A DNA stretch of 64,000 nt from NCBI GenBank assembly GCA_905331475.1, contig CAJNYU010000015.1, positions 106,290 through 170,289 of the forward strand, given 5' to 3'. The stretch's first letter is position 1, and the number at the start of each line of letters is the position of its first letter. This DNA comes from Rotaria socialis. Lineage: Eukaryota; Rotifera; Eurotatoria; Philodinida; Philodinidae. The position numbers and the translations under genes are program-made. Of this stretch, positions 1 to 10,788 are shown in pieces. The notes under the pieces were generated by a model that saw only the letters and a program-made list of their open reading frames with translations, was not told where the DNA came from and searched no databases.

Positions 1-1239
1 GCAAACTGTTTAAAATATTGAGGTAAACTCACTAATCAAAATGGATTTTTAGTGAATTCTAGAATCCACCAGGAGTCGCCTTTTTACCCTTGCATATATG
101 TGTAATCCACTAAGGATAACTTATAGTAATGATATGATAAAAATGAAAATGTTTTCTATACAAATATTGGACACTACATATGTCTGAAAACAGCATTCGT
201 TATATTTTCATGTACTCTTTCAAATGAGACTATTTTAATTTATTTTAGAACTCGGATTCAACCAACTTGTCTTATCTTCGAGAACGCCCTATCGAAAATG
301 GTATAGAGTACCAAGAAAATATTATAAAAAGATAACTCTTAAAGTCAATGAAATTAAGAGAAGACGATCTTTTGCATTGACTACGATAGATAGTTTGATA
401 AAACGTCTTTTTTTTTTCAATAAACATAAACTTTATTACTACTTATCTGTTCAGTGAGAAATGCGAAAGAGATATTATTACACACTTTGTATTACTACGT
501 TCGTTACAATGAAAAGTAACAAGTTTTGGGTCTACTGATTATCTATGCATGAATTTACCTCGTATTGCTAGAACATCAGCGAATAGAATATGTAATAGTG
601 AACTGTACTTGATAATGGCATGCAGAAAACGACGATTAATACGACCAAAATATAGCCTTGATACGAGTCGGTGATCTAATTAATGTTATTTTTTATGACT
701 CTAAACATATTTTTCTTGCTTCCTTCCTTCCTTAGTACCATGCTAGCTAAATGGTATTGACATATCAACATATTTTTTTTTTCGTTAGAGTATAGACATA
801 GGAGAGAGGAAAAAGAAAAACGGGAAAGAGTTAATCAAGAGAAACGAATAATTTACAAACACGAATAAAGCTGAAAGAAAAGAACAGATGCTTCTAAAAT
901 AAGATACTTTGTCGTTCGTTCGCTTGGAAAAAATAGTTAGTTGCGCTAGTATTCTATTATTCAAAAAAAAATAATTATTTGCTTCATGATGTACTCGTAA
1001 GGTAATAGAAATATTAATTTATCTTTATTAACCTTTAATAAATATAAATAAAATACTTATATTTCAAAAATTTAATCCAGATAAGACTAGTCAATGTAAT
1101 ATAAACTACGATGATAACTCTTTTATTTCATTGAATAACTCATGGCGTCGAAATGTATATGTTACAGTTGACATGAAAATTTAGTTGAGATTGGAATAAT
1201 AGAGTTTTTCTATGAGTTATATTTAGCAAACTATTTTCT
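1..1239. other. AT-rich intergenic DNA
   Basis: No supported gene. The stretch is A+T rich with stops in all frames and a few short homopolymers. A 71-codon minus-strand ORF beginning near 1355 is only the translation of the minisatellite that follows. Confidence 0.6.
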
Positions 1240-1385
1240 AATTGATCATAATTTCGTAGCTTCTCAAAAGAGATACTTTTTAAAAAATACCCATAGCTAC
1301 TTATTGGTTTCCTATAACTACTTAATGATTTCTTATAGCTATTTAATGAATTCATAGCTACTTGATTATTGTATAGCTGCTTCCA
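1240..1385. repeat. Minisatellite, about 20-21 bp unit, inverted orientation
   Basis: Repeated units containing TAGCTACTTA or TAACTACTTAATGA, at least five degenerate copies. On the minus strand they read AAGTAGCTAT, the same unit as the array at 1970-2068, so the two arrays face in opposite directions about 600 bp apart. Confidence 0.7.
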
Positions 1386-1554
1386 ACTTTACTATAATTA
1401 TTAAAAGATCACGCGTTTATTGAAAGTCCATGTACCTCTTCAAAGATTATACATCAATTTAAAGAAAAGCATCTCAGCCATATTACAAAGAAGAGACAAA
1501 CCTTATTAATATGATTTCATATCTTTTTCCAAAAAATCCTATTACGGATCCCTT

Positions 1555-1975
1555 CCTCTTTTATATCATAAATACCTCCAATATCATAAGTATTTGAATA
1601 TTCTAATGAATCAAATACAGATTCACATTATGAATACAAATTGTTTTACTTGAATTTATCTGAGAAACAGTATGATGAATCTTAATAATAATAAAAACAA
1701 CATCAACTCATGAACATTTGAAAGTAATCCGAAATATGATAGAAATTCAAATTTCAAGTATTTCGATTATTTCATCGTCAACTAAACATGAACACTTACA
1801 TATTTCACTTTCTCGCTAGTGCATCCTTTTTCAGTCTCCGTGCTCCTTTATATCATTAATAATGTTGGTATCATAAATATTTGATTATTCTCATGAATTC
1901 TATATACATTCACGTTGTGAATACAAAATGTTTTGTTTGAATTTTGCCTTAAAAACAATATAATGATATTCATTC
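1555..1975. repeat. Diverged direct duplication, about 115 bp unit
   Basis: The stretch 1562-1680 (starting TATCATAAATACCTCCAATA) recurs with substitutions at about 1850-1970 (ATCATTAATAATGTTGGTAT and onward). Both contain a GTGAATACAAA/ATGAATACAAA block and a TTTTGTTTGAATTT/TTTTACTTGAATTT block in the same order. It looks like a local duplication linked to the flanking minisatellites. Confidence 0.65.
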
Positions 1976-2068
1976 AGTAGCTATACGTTTCATTAAGTAG
2001 CTATAATATTCATTCAATAGCTATGCGATTCATTAAGTAGCTATAGAATTCATTCAGTAGCTATAAGA
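1970..2068. repeat. Minisatellite, about 20-21 bp unit
   Basis: Five tandem copies of a unit like TTCATTAAGTAGCTATA with a variable spacer of 2-4 bases. It is the same unit, in reverse complement, as the array at 1240-1385. Confidence 0.75.
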
Positions 2069-2295
2069 AAGCACAAATTTCTTTCATTATCGTCATTTTG
2101 GAACGACATTTGTGACTGAATGGAACTTCAGATTGAAGTTTCGAAAACAGATGTTCAAGGTTCCATCTTGATACTTCCATCTCCCGTTTCAATGACTTTT
2201 CTATGATTTTCGGTTCTCGAGATCATTGCACAACAAAACGACGAGATGTGATGCGTACGTCGAAAAAGTAAAAGAAAAGAAAAACTCGCGACGAA

Positions 2296-2811
2296 CTACA
2301 GAAATGCGATGCGAAGCATAGCATTAAAAACTCGAACATACTTATATCGATATGGATAATTAAGTGCCATTAAGCATTGATGTAGCCAATCTGATGGGTT
2401 ACAAAAGTTCTTGTATAGGCATGCAGGAAAATGAATGTATCGACTATGTCTATCATTTATAAGTATAATGCATTTACATCTAATGTCACTAATAATATCC
2501 ATAGGGATAATAGCGAATGGTGTCTTGTCATAAAATTGCCGAAGAATATTCTGTGAGTTTTCTTGCAAATCTATCATCAACGTGATTAAATACTTGTTGT
2601 ACACTATAAATAGAAGATCATGATAATTATTCGCGTTAATCGTATTTAACACAAGATTGTCCAAGCTTTTTAATAAGACAACATCTGATATTCTCAGCCG
2701 TGTCTGAGTAGAGAGATACAATACAACATCGGTAATGGTGGACGAGAAAGAAAAATGAATAATATATTTGAACAGAAGATATGTCAAGAGGCTTACTAGT
2801 ACACAAAACAT
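2296..2811 (-). CDS. Hypothetical protein, possible N-terminal membrane anchor
   Basis: A 171-codon open frame that I do not recognise. The first 25 residues are hydrophobic (MFCVLVSLLTYLLFKYII), which would fit a signal anchor. The rest is mixed, with a Cys-containing patch near the C-terminus and no family motif. It starts from an ATG and ends 140 bp before the minisatellite region. It could be a real small gene, an exon of one, or chance: the region is less A+T biased than its flanks, which mildly favours coding. Confidence 0.25.
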   Translation of the reverse strand: MFCVLVSLLTYLLFKYIIHFSFSSTITDVVLYLSTQTRLRISDVVLLKSLDNLVLNTINANNYHDLLFIVYNKYLITLMIDLQENSQNILRQFYDKTPFAIIPMDIISDIRCKCIILINDRHSRYIHFPACLYKNFCNPSDWLHQCLMALNYPYRYKYVRVFNAMLRIAFL

Positions 2812-2951
2812 ATAAGGATAATAGGGATACGATGCATCGAATGCTCGAATATGGTCGCTAAGTTGACGGTTTCTATGTGAATGTGTTGGGAAAATATATT
2901 TAGTTTTGGAGTTATCGAGATATCCGATGAGAATGCCACATTTTTTTTATT

Positions 2952-3009
2952 GGGTGTGTGTGTGTGTGTGTGTATATCTCTTTGTGAAAACACACCTACA
3001 CCCACACCC
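2952..3009. repeat. TGTGGG-armed palindromic element 1
   Basis: G-rich left arm (GGG followed by (TG)n) and C-rich right arm ending ACACCTACACCCACACCC, about 20 bp of spacer. Member of the dispersed family described under findings. Confidence 0.7.
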
Positions 3010-3197
3010 TTATAATGTCTATCACAGGGTGAGGTCACATTAAGAGCAGGACCATGAAAATAATGTATTCCTCTATGAAGATATTACTTTATATTTATTA
3101 TTCCTTTATGATCAAGGATAATTATAAATAAGATATTTATATTTATAAACTAAAATAAAGATAAATCAACCATAGTTATAATCAAAAACATCTAAAT

Positions 3198-3650
3198 TTA
3201 AACAACAATATTGGTGCCAGGTATTATTGAACCAGCTTTCATGAAAGCAGTTCCCATTTTTTTGTAAACAATTCGATTGCCATTAACATTCAAATGATAG
3301 CTTCCTGAGCCTCTTTCTTCATTCATCTTAATCATTGTGATAGATTGAGCTGGAATCTGATTATCTGCTGCTGCATATGCAATGACCGCATGATTCGATG
3401 GTTTACCGGTTGGTGTGACTTGATTCGACACTTCATGAGGTAGTGGAGGTGCACTGGAATGGCGCATATAAACGGAGCCCACGCGATCATACCGGATAGG
3501 AGTGGTGATACCAGGAAATGTTACTAGATATATCCCTTGGCCAAGGCCACCAGTTTGCGAGACAACAGTCACTTGGTTTTCATCAACTTCGTAATCAAAA
3601 GCTACTAAACTTATTAAAGACGCTTCACCACCAGGAAAACAATTGCCCAT
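3198..3650 (-). CDS. Hypothetical protein with MGNCF N-terminus
   Basis: A complete 150-residue frame from ATG to stop, not recognised. It begins MGNCFPGG: Gly2 with Cys4 is the usual context for N-myristoylation plus palmitoylation, so a membrane-tethered cytosolic protein is possible (inference). The rest is a beta-rich, moderately polar sequence with no transmembrane segment and a short Pro/Ser stretch around residue 67. It ends in a hydrophobic GTNIVV. Base composition is clearly less A+T rich than the flanks, supporting real coding. The downstream neighbour is a telomere-repeat-like element, and the ART-TPR gene lies upstream on the same strand. Confidence 0.6.
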   Translation of the reverse strand: MGNCFPGGEASLISLVAFDYEVDENQVTVVSQTGGLGQGIYLVTFPGITTPIRYDRVGSVYMRHSSAPPLPHEVSNQVTPTGKPSNHAVIAYAAADNQIPAQSITMIKMNEERGSGSYHLNVNGNRIVYKKMGTAFMKAGSIIPGTNIVV

Positions 3651-4065
3651 TTTGAAATTGTATTTTTGGGAAACAAATGTTATGCTTTCAACAAGAACTA
3701 TTCTCTAGATCTCAAATAAAAAGAAACCAGAAATGAATTATTAATATTTCTTTGTTGAAATAACGACTTTATATCGAAGAAGAAAAAGATATTTTAAAAT
3801 AGCAGAAAAATGTAAAGCATTTACTCAGAGGACAAGAACAAAAATGTGCGTTGTATCTATTGCAGGCTTCTGTCACATATATATCATGACAATGATATCA
3901 ACATCTCATTCTTACTCCTGGTTGTGAAATTACATATCTGATAAAAGATCTGACATATTAGTATTTACTTCATACGTGCTACAGTAAGGGGCGAAAAGCA
4001 GATCCTAGGACCCATGAGGATCTGTTAGGGTGATGTCGCACCCGTACATATACATAGTATGTGTT
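3651..4065. other. Intergenic, with a small GGGTG/CACCC hairpin
   Basis: No gene seen. At 4028-4043 a perfect short hairpin, GGGTG-6 nt-CACCC, sits 22 bp before the larger TGTGGG element and looks like a minimal version of it. Confidence 0.5.
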
Positions 4066-4135
4066 GGGTGTGGGTGTGGGTGTGGGCATCGGTGCCTATT
4101 CTTATGTAGCTATAATAGCACCCACACCCACGCCC
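4066..4135. repeat. TGTGGG-armed palindromic element 2
   Basis: Left arm is three to four copies of GGGTGT/TGTGGG; right arm is CACCCACACCCACGCCC. The spacer contains TATTCTTATGTAGCTATAAT, shared in diverged form with the element at 8040-8092. Confidence 0.85.
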
Positions 4136-4175
4136 TTTTTTCATTAAGAGATAGTTCGATCTTTTATTGAATTTA

Positions 4176-6962
4176 TTAATTTCTTGAATTTACTGATTTA
4201 CGGTTTTCGTTGTATAAATTCTGCAGCGTGTTTCGCAAGTGCTCATGTAAGTCAGATACGTGAGAGTCGCCGCCAATGCAACTAATTGTTATACCAGTAG
4301 TGGTGAAGGACCCGTTTTCATCGCGAATGGTCACAGGCAAAGATACTCCAATGATATCAGATGCCTTTTTGTAAAACTCAGCTGCTTTCCTGCTATTACT
4401 CATTTCTAGATATATTTTACCCATAAATGAGTAAGTATGCCCCACACTGGAACGATTTCGAGGCGAAATCATTTCTTCCATTTGAAGTGTTTTATCGCAA
4501 TATTCCAGAGCCTTTGAGTAGTCACTCATTTTATAATATACTGAACTAAAACATCTGTATAAGTCGGCCAATGATGGATAGTTCAAAGGTAACACTGTTA
4601 CCAGCATATCGTGCGATTTTTGAAAATATTCTAATGCTTTCAAGTAATCACACATGTTCGTATAAACAGCGCCGATAGTTTTGTAGATATCGACCAAAGC
4701 AGGGTTAGTTTCATGCTGAGAGTTTTCCAAGGTTTTTTGTCCTTTTACGAGAAACTCAAGTGCTGTCGAATAGTTTTTCATAGACGTATGTACTGCTCCA
4801 ATGCATTGGTAGGAAATAGCTAATGATGGATGGTGTGAATCGAGTGTTTTTTGACAAATTTCCAAGCCCTTTTCAAAATATTCTAATGCATTTGAATATT
4901 TACCCAACTGGCGATATACTTCAGCGATGTTATGATAGGAATTGGCCAATCCTGGATGCTTGTAATCTAGCTTTTCGAAGATTTCACGTGCGCTTGTGTG
5001 ATAATACATTGCATTCATGTAGTCTTTCATTTTTTCGTACACTATACCAATGTTGTTCAAGGAAGTAGCCAAATCGACATGATTGTGAGGCAAAGATTTT
5101 TTGTCAATTTCCAAAGCTAATTTGTGAGAGTCGAGTGCTTTTGAGTAGTTACCCAGACATCTGTACAATTCACCGATGTTATTATAGGTAGAAGCCAATA
5201 TAGGATGATTGGATGGGAGAATTATTTTGTAGGTATCGCGTGCTATTTCGTAATAATTAAGTGCTTCTACGTACTGACCCATGTCATGGTAAACTGCACC
5301 GATTTGATTGCACAAAGAACCAAATAGATGTCCATTACAGTGCGGATTTAATTTGAAGATATCATAGGCTATTTCATAAGATTCAAGAGCTTTCAAGTAG
5401 TCGCCCATGCCTTTATACGCGCTGCCGATCATGCTATGAATGCCAGCCAACAAAGCAGGACCTTTTGACGAACTATGTCGTGTGATTTCCAACGATTTTT
5501 TGAAAAATGAAGCTGCATCTTGGTACTCTCCTTGTTCTAATTTCGCAATTCCGAGGTAGTATTCAATATCGTCTACTGCATTCCTATCACTAGATATCTG
5601 TTTTAGCTGTGTAGTATACCATTTTTCAGCTTCGCTATATTGACCTATTTTAATTAGTAGTTTGCCCAAACGGTCCCAATCTGTCTTACCATCAATTTCT
5701 TCTCGTATAAAGCTTTTGAGTTTACAAAGTTGCGGATCTTTATCTGGCGTAAGATCAAGATCAACTTGACGAACTGCGCTGTTCTTGGGGTATTCTTGTA
5801 TTTTGCGAATTCGGAAGACCGCTTGCATAGAGAAAAGTACTTCTTGTTCATCATAAAACTGGCTGATGTTTTTAATACGGGCAAATGGAGTCGACGGAAT
5901 GTTGGGATCTATTAGCATACGAAAAAGTACACCCACACCATTTTCCGGTGCATTCGCATTACTTTCAGCGTAGCCGCTTGCGACAGATTCTTCTTCACTC
6001 GTCGATAAAAAGCTATTGAAGGATATAAGTGCACCTTCCTGTAGTTTATTAAAATCATCTTTCGATAATATTTGTCCTCGATAAACATAAAACTTTCCAT
6101 GACCAAGGTTAACTCTTTGCTTGTGTAAATCTTCTAATTGTCTATGCAGGCTCGATAGAAAAAAACTGCTTTTGATAATTTTTTCAACGTTAAAGTTTCG
6201 GAGAGAAGAGTTAGCTAAGTCATAAAACAGAATATCATAAGTATACCACGAAATGGAGCTTCGTGGAGGGTCGTTCTTTTCGAATATATCAATCATTTTA
6301 AGCCTATTAGCATCCGTTCTATTCTCAGCACGCAAAAATTCGATAAAATCCCTTCTATTTTTTGTGTTGTACTGCGTATTAAGAATGATTTCTTTTAATA
6401 ATTCAGTATACATAAATATAGGATCTAGATCTTCCAAAGTTTGCTCGGAACCATCATCAGACGATGTCAAGAAGCTTATTGAGGTGCTGCTTTGATTTGG
6501 TTGCCATATGGTTTTCTGAAGTGCTTCACAGATGGATTTAATGTCCGTGCCTATAACCTGAATCTTGCTGAATTCGGTCTTCCAGCCTTCATATGAAGTT
6601 ATAGTTTTGCGATAGATATAAATACTATAAATCTGTGGCATATCATGGATCTGTCGCACTCTTACCTTTTCTATAGGAGCCGATAAAATAAAAATCACTT
6701 TTTCATGCTCGTGTTCAATGATGCGATCAAAACATGTATCATAGTTTGCGCAGGTATATAAATTCCTGACCACCTTTTGTAGTTCCTTGAATTCAGTTAT
6801 GTTATCTTCATTTATTAAGTCAATGTGTTCACTTAACCAGATGACTAAATAATCTCTAGGCATAAGTTGTCTCCGCTGCATAGTTCTCAGTGATGCTGGT
6901 ATATTCACTTCACTGTTAGTTGCACTTTTTACATTTTTTCTCTTTGACTCGTGTACGCCCAT
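4176..6962 (-). CDS. Arginine ADP-ribosyltransferase fused to kinesin-light-chain-like TPR array
   Basis: A single uninterrupted frame of 928 residues. Residues about 35-180 form an N-terminal region of unclear function. Residues about 190-400 look like an R-S-E class mono-ADP-ribosyltransferase: VYRGQ near 295 (NAD-binding Arg), SFNSFLSTS near 314-322 (STS motif) and DEQEVLF near 371-377, giving the E-x-E glutamates typical of arginine-specific enzymes. Residues about 440-880 hold ten TPRs of about 42 residues, each like IGxVYxxMGDYxKALEYYxKA, as in kinesin light chain and bacterial TPR_12 arrays. The predicted role is NAD-dependent modification of arginine on proteins brought in by the TPRs. 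No signal peptide is visible, so a cytosolic location is likely. ART-TPR fusions are characteristic of rotifers. The start MGVHESKRKN is the first in-frame ATG, and the gene appears intronless. Confidence 0.88.
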   Translation of the reverse strand: MGVHESKRKNVKSATNSEVNIPASLRTMQRRQLMPRDYLVIWLSEHIDLINEDNITEFKELQKVVRNLYTCANYDTCFDRIIEHEHEKVIFILSAPIEKVRVRQIHDMPQIYSIYIYRKTITSYEGWKTEFSKIQVIGTDIKSICEALQKTIWQPNQSSTSISFLTSSDDGSEQTLEDLDPIFMYTELLKEIILNTQYNTKNRRDFIEFLRAENRTDANRLKMIDIFEKNDPPRSSISWYTYDILFYDLANSSLRNFNVEKIIKSSFFLSSLHRQLEDLHKQRVNLGHGKFYVYRGQILSKDDFNKLQEGALISFNSFLSTSEEESVASGYAESNANAPENGVGVLFRMLIDPNIPSTPFARIKNISQFYDEQEVLFSMQAVFRIRKIQEYPKNSAVRQVDLDLTPDKDPQLCKLKSFIREEIDGKTDWDRLGKLLIKIGQYSEAEKWYTTQLKQISSDRNAVDDIEYYLGIAKLEQGEYQDAASFFKKSLEITRHSSSKGPALLAGIHSMIGSAYKGMGDYLKALESYEIAYDIFKLNPHCNGHLFGSLCNQIGAVYHDMGQYVEALNYYEIARDTYKIILPSNHPILASTYNNIGELYRCLGNYSKALDSHKLALEIDKKSLPHNHVDLATSLNNIGIVYEKMKDYMNAMYYHTSAREIFEKLDYKHPGLANSYHNIAEVYRQLGKYSNALEYFEKGLEICQKTLDSHHPSLAISYQCIGAVHTSMKNYSTALEFLVKGQKTLENSQHETNPALVDIYKTIGAVYTNMCDYLKALEYFQKSHDMLVTVLPLNYPSLADLYRCFSSVYYKMSDYSKALEYCDKTLQMEEMISPRNRSSVGHTYSFMGKIYLEMSNSRKAAEFYKKASDIIGVSLPVTIRDENGSFTTTGITISCIGGDSHVSDLHEHLRNTLQNLYNENRKSVNSRN

Positions 6963-7197
6963 TGTGGGTGTATTTTATCGTTAACTATGAGCTAAGTAAG
7001 AGGAATAGAATACACCACTTAGAAAATAAGGTCTCTAATAAAACATGATCTAAAACGAACGTGCAATAGTAGATATATGAATGCCGATAGCTTTGGAAGC
7101 GCATCTTCTTCGAGAAACCTGTCAAAATACCTGCTCTTTTCGAAGAATGGCACCAATGGGATAGTTTTTTTTCTGAGAACTGCATACTCTTGGGCAG

Positions 7198-7222
7198 CAA
7201 TGTGGGTGTGGTTATAGCACTA
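7198..7222. repeat. Degenerate TGTGGG element 3 (left arm and part of spacer)
   Basis: TGTGGGTGTGG followed by TTATAGCAC, resembling the left arm and the TATAATAGCAC spacer end of element 2. A right arm is not evident, so this looks like a decayed copy. Confidence 0.4.
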
Positions 7223-7258
7223 ATCATGAATGTTGCAAACCCGAAACCATGATTTTCG

Positions 7259-7700
7259 GTGACAAGAACATACAAAAAAAGTTCAGATCGGAGACAAGAA
7301 TATCGAGAACGAGCTGAGTTCGAATATCTGCAGAATCTAATAACCTGGGACAAAAAGTGTTCAGAGGAAATAAGAAGACAAATAGGTAAAGTAGCAGGTC
7401 CAATGGAATCCCTGAAACACGTATGGGACCATAAGAAATTAACTATCCAGAATAAGCTCAGAATATTGACAATATGTGTCTTTAGCGTTCTCCTATACAC
7501 CTCAGAAACATGGACCCTTAAGGAAAGTGATAAGAAGCTTCTGATATTAGAGATGAAATGCTACCAAAGAATATTAGGAGTAAGCTGGAAAGACATGATA
7601 AGAAACGAAGACATACGAAAAACAGTAGCGAGAGAAAAAGTCATCATAGACACCGTCAATAAAAGAAAACTAAGACTCTTCAGGCACATGCAAAATGAGT
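7259..7700 (+). pseudogene. 3' fragment of an RTE-like non-LTR retrotransposon (reverse transcriptase C-terminus)
   Basis: The frame encodes the region just after the polymerase domain of RTE-type LINEs: FEYLQNLITWDKKCSEEI, KLRILTICVFSVLLYTSETW, then EMKCYQRILGVSWKDMIRNE and RKLRLFRHM. These blocks and their order match the thumb/C-terminal region of RTE reverse transcriptases. Everything upstream (endonuclease and catalytic RT motifs) is missing, and similarity fades after about 7700 although the frame stays open to 7879. It is therefore a 5'-truncated dead copy, as expected of incomplete target-primed reverse transcription. It lies 300 bp upstream of the ART-TPR start in the opposite orientation. 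Confidence 0.8.
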
Positions 7701-8039
7701 CTATGAGCTTTTTGATTTCAAACGGAATTTTGGGAAAAAAAATTTCATTACGCCAAACAAAGCATGCCCTTGGGACTTCTGAATTCTATATAGAGCTATG
7801 CATATACATAAGGTTGCGTTTCCAAGAAAAATCAGTAAGTCTCGCAACCCGGAAAGAATACCCCTATCTATATTTATAGTTCTAGAATTTGGAAGTCACT
7901 TAACTTAAGCGACTTAAGTTCCGCAAGCCTCGCACCTCAGAGAAGAACGCCGTCTTTACATTCCCAAATATGGCTCTGGAATTCATTAGTTTTGGTTGAA
8001 CATAATTTCGACCTGAACGAGCTGTGTCCTATTTTGGGA

Positions 8040-8092
8040 GGTTGTGGGTGTGTATTCTTATTTAGTCATAATTGCACTTACACCAGCACCCC
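8040..8092. repeat. TGTGGG-armed palindromic element 4
   Basis: GGTTGTGGGTGTG left arm and ACACCAGCACCCC right arm. The spacer TATTCTTATTTAGTCATAAT is close to that of element 2. Confidence 0.75.
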
Positions 8093-8235
8093 ATCAAAGG
8101 CGATAAGAAACAGTAAATACACGTTTGATTTTCTTCATAATTAGTCTATTTAGATTTCATATTAACCACTTAATGCTTGAACTAACTTATGTTTCAATAA
8201 AAAAATGATTGATTTAAAGACTAAGTAATTAGAAT

Positions 8236-8334
8236 GGGTGTGGGTGTGGATGCGTGAGTATGGACGAAAAGCAGACTACAATTCACACCCGCACCCACAC
8301 CCATACGCACCCGCACATTCACACTTACACCCAC
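8236..8334. repeat. TGTGGG-armed palindromic element 5
   Basis: Left arm GGGTGTGGGTGTGG. The right side is long and C-rich, with five or six CACCC/CACAC units ending ACACCCAC. The spacer GGACGAAAAGCAGACTACAA is nearly identical to that of the element at 11898-11943. Confidence 0.85.
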
Positions 8335-8656
8335 AAATCAAATTTTATAACCTAACGTTTTATCATAAATCTTATTTATTATATCGTTTGTTTGAGAAAG
8401 TTAAAATAAGTATGCTTTTTCTTTAGAAATGTTTTTGAAAAGATTTCTATCTGATACTGAATGTTTCAGGTAGAAGAACCACTTTTCCCCTTTACTTTGG
8501 ACGCTTATATCAAGAACATCAAAGTAGCAATACAAAGAGGAAATGCTTTTATTTAGGTTACAACAGTTGAGATAAAAACTAACAGATACAAATTAACTTG
8601 TCTAATATATGATAGAACATGATTCTTTACAAATATTAAGAAATTCCACGATCAAT

Positions 8657-9112
8657 TTATGTAGATGCAACTGATTTCGGCACGACATTCTTTTTGTAAA
8701 GGATCCATAATAGTGCCAGACCACTACCTAGCCCTATCACAGAACCACCAATCATTGCGAAAGCTACAGGAACAGACAGCTGTCTGCTCAACGATGGTTT
8801 TGAAAATACATCTCTAGCATTGGTCATGAAGCCAATGGTGCTTGTATCGTTAACTGATTGTGACGCAAAGGTAGAATTTGTAGGGAGCATATCTTTGGAT
8901 GATGGAGATGTCAAAATAAAATCTACTGTGACTGTATCGGTCATTGAGTCAAAGGCCAATGTAGAAGTTGTAGACAAAGTGTCGTTGTGAATGGGATGTG
9001 CCAAAATTATCTGCGTTAATGCGATCAGGATCAAAACTTAAAGTAGATAAACATTTTCTTTCTATGCATTTCTCGTGCAAACCTTACCTATCATCATGAT
9101 AATTTCTTTCAT
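8657..9112 (-). CDS. Small secreted/single-pass membrane protein, copy A (two exons)
   Basis: My model is complement(join(8657..9036, 9088..9112)), 134 residues. The 25-nt first exon starts at ATG 9112 and ends at a GTAAGG donor. The 51-nt intron ends TACTTTAAG. Joining gives the N-terminus MKEIIMMIVLILIALTQIIL, a clear signal peptide cut near LAHP. The mature part is a Ser/Thr-rich, N-glycosylation-prone ectodomain, a transmembrane helix near the C-terminus (VAFAMIGGSVIGLGSGLALL) and a short KKN tail. No known family is recognised. A diverged paralogue with identical exon structure lies at 14992-15582, and flanking noncoding sequence is also conserved, so the pair arose by segmental duplication. 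An unspliced reading lacks an ATG, which supports the model. Confidence 0.75.
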
Positions 9113-10788
9113 GTAATTGGTGCGGACTAAACAATCGTTATCGAACAGAAGAAAATTATGAACAGTGACTATTTTTTTCATTCTCCAACGCTTTTTACTT
9201 AATACATATATACAGTTCAGTAGATAAGAACAGAACGAATAAAATACTGGTCAGAAATTCAAAAAGTCACTTTCAATAAAAGGTTGCTCGATACGCTTGA
9301 TAACTCATTCACATTCATGTATCATTGTGATGTGACTCATGATATGCATGATCATAATTTTCATCATAACGTCAAATAATGACGCCAGGATAGTGGGCTT
9401 CTTAACGAATATGACCTAGAAATCGCGTCGAGAATACAAAACCATTCATGACCAGATAAATAAGGAAAACAGAACAAAATCCTGTATATATATCCCGTAT
9501 TTTTAATGAAAGAATGTACCTAGAAGAACGAAGCCTACGTTGCCGTAATGCAATAGAATTTACCCATGTGTTCAATTGCGATAAAATTGTGACGCAGTTA
9601 CACCGTAACTGCGATTATTTCATCGTAGTTGCATCACAAGACGACATTATAGTTGTGACTTTCATTTTATTGCTATTGTTATTTTTATTTTTATTGATTG
9701 AATAAAAGTTTTTGAGCTTTACAAAAAATTTTGATCAAAGTTTAGAACAAAAGCAAAGACTTCAAAATAGATAAAAAAAAAAGGTATGAAAATAAAAATA
9801 ATAAAAGATTTAAATTTACTAAATAAATGTAAAAATAATTGCTAAAATCAAAAGGAAATTTCGGAAACCAGAAAACATAATGAGTAAGATCTAAAGTAAT
9901 TTAATAAATTCCAAAAATTAAAAAAAATAAAGCGTTATTAAAAATTTTTAAAGTAAGTTTAAAAAGTTTGAAATATTGAATATTACTAAAATCAGGCGTC
10001 GGATTTGAAGCCGGGGCCCTGAAAAACCTCCAGGTACTCGATTTCATGACAAAAAAGTGGATTCCCTATATACATTCGATCTGCTGCAAGACAATGATTT
10101 ATGAAGCGCATTGTGAAGAATGTTTCCTTTTATACGGTTCCACCACTATAGGTAATTGAATATTAGCATTTGAACTATATCTATCTTGAGGAGGCTGGTG
10201 TGTATTTGCGGAATAATCAAGCCCAGACCTTAATCTCACAGCGAAACCCTCAAAAAAGAGAAAAAACATTCGTTGAAACTTAGAGATGATAAAATGAATT
10301 TCTGATATGAAACAATAATTTATTTATTTTAGATTATTATTGCTGATAATAAATTTGAAGATGACATGATAATCCAAGCAAATCAAAAACATGAACGAAC
10401 TGCGGAAGGTGCCACTATAACACGTTTTCGATTGTTCAACAGTTTTATCTGTAATGCATTCGAAAAAGAAGAATTTTTCTATGTCGATCAAATATTTTGA
10501 AGAAGCTAATGCCTTGTACAATGAATATTCAACATCAGATTTGTTATCCAAGGAAAAGCTTGGAAATGGAATAATAACTACATTTTTCAATATCGCAATG
10601 GTATCAGTCTGTGAACTTCTACAAGGGGCATTACTTGTTAAAAGGAAAAACTACGCTCATAGATGGTCAGAGTATAGTATCACGGTAACGATACTGATGG
10701 GTATGAGCAAAAAGAAGAAATACATGCAATGTTTTGTTCGAATTCCAAGATGTAAGGTAAAAGTTAAATAACTATTATAATTCTTTTA
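9113..10788. other. Intergenic, no supported gene
   Basis: The first about 400 bp resembles the DNA upstream of the paralogous copy at 15583-15990 and so belongs to the duplicated segment. 9700-10000 is extremely A+T rich. At 9994-10023 a hairpin TCAGG...CCTGA encloses GGATTTGAAGCC, which recalls a tRNA T-arm but no full tRNA folds. Two overlapping short ORFs around 10324-10771 on opposite strands have no recognisable content. Confidence 0.5.

Noticed and set aside
4066-4135. CRISPR-like look of repeated GGGTGT/CCCACA blocks
   Set aside because: No regular direct repeat plus unique spacer array; these are inverted arms, in a eukaryotic genome.
6985-7500. 171-codon minus-strand ORF upstream of the ART-TPR gene
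   Set aside because: It lies opposite the RTE reverse-transcriptase fragment, whose plus-strand frame has clear homology.
9994-10023. tRNA-like segment with GGATTTGAAGCC and a closing TCAGG/CCTGA stem
   Set aside because: No 5-bp T-stem, anticodon arm or acceptor stem could be built on either strand; at most a decayed tRNA-derived SINE piece.
10324-10771. Overlapping ORFs on both strands (88 and 105 codons)
   Set aside because: Neither has a recognisable motif or splice context; overlap argues against both being real.
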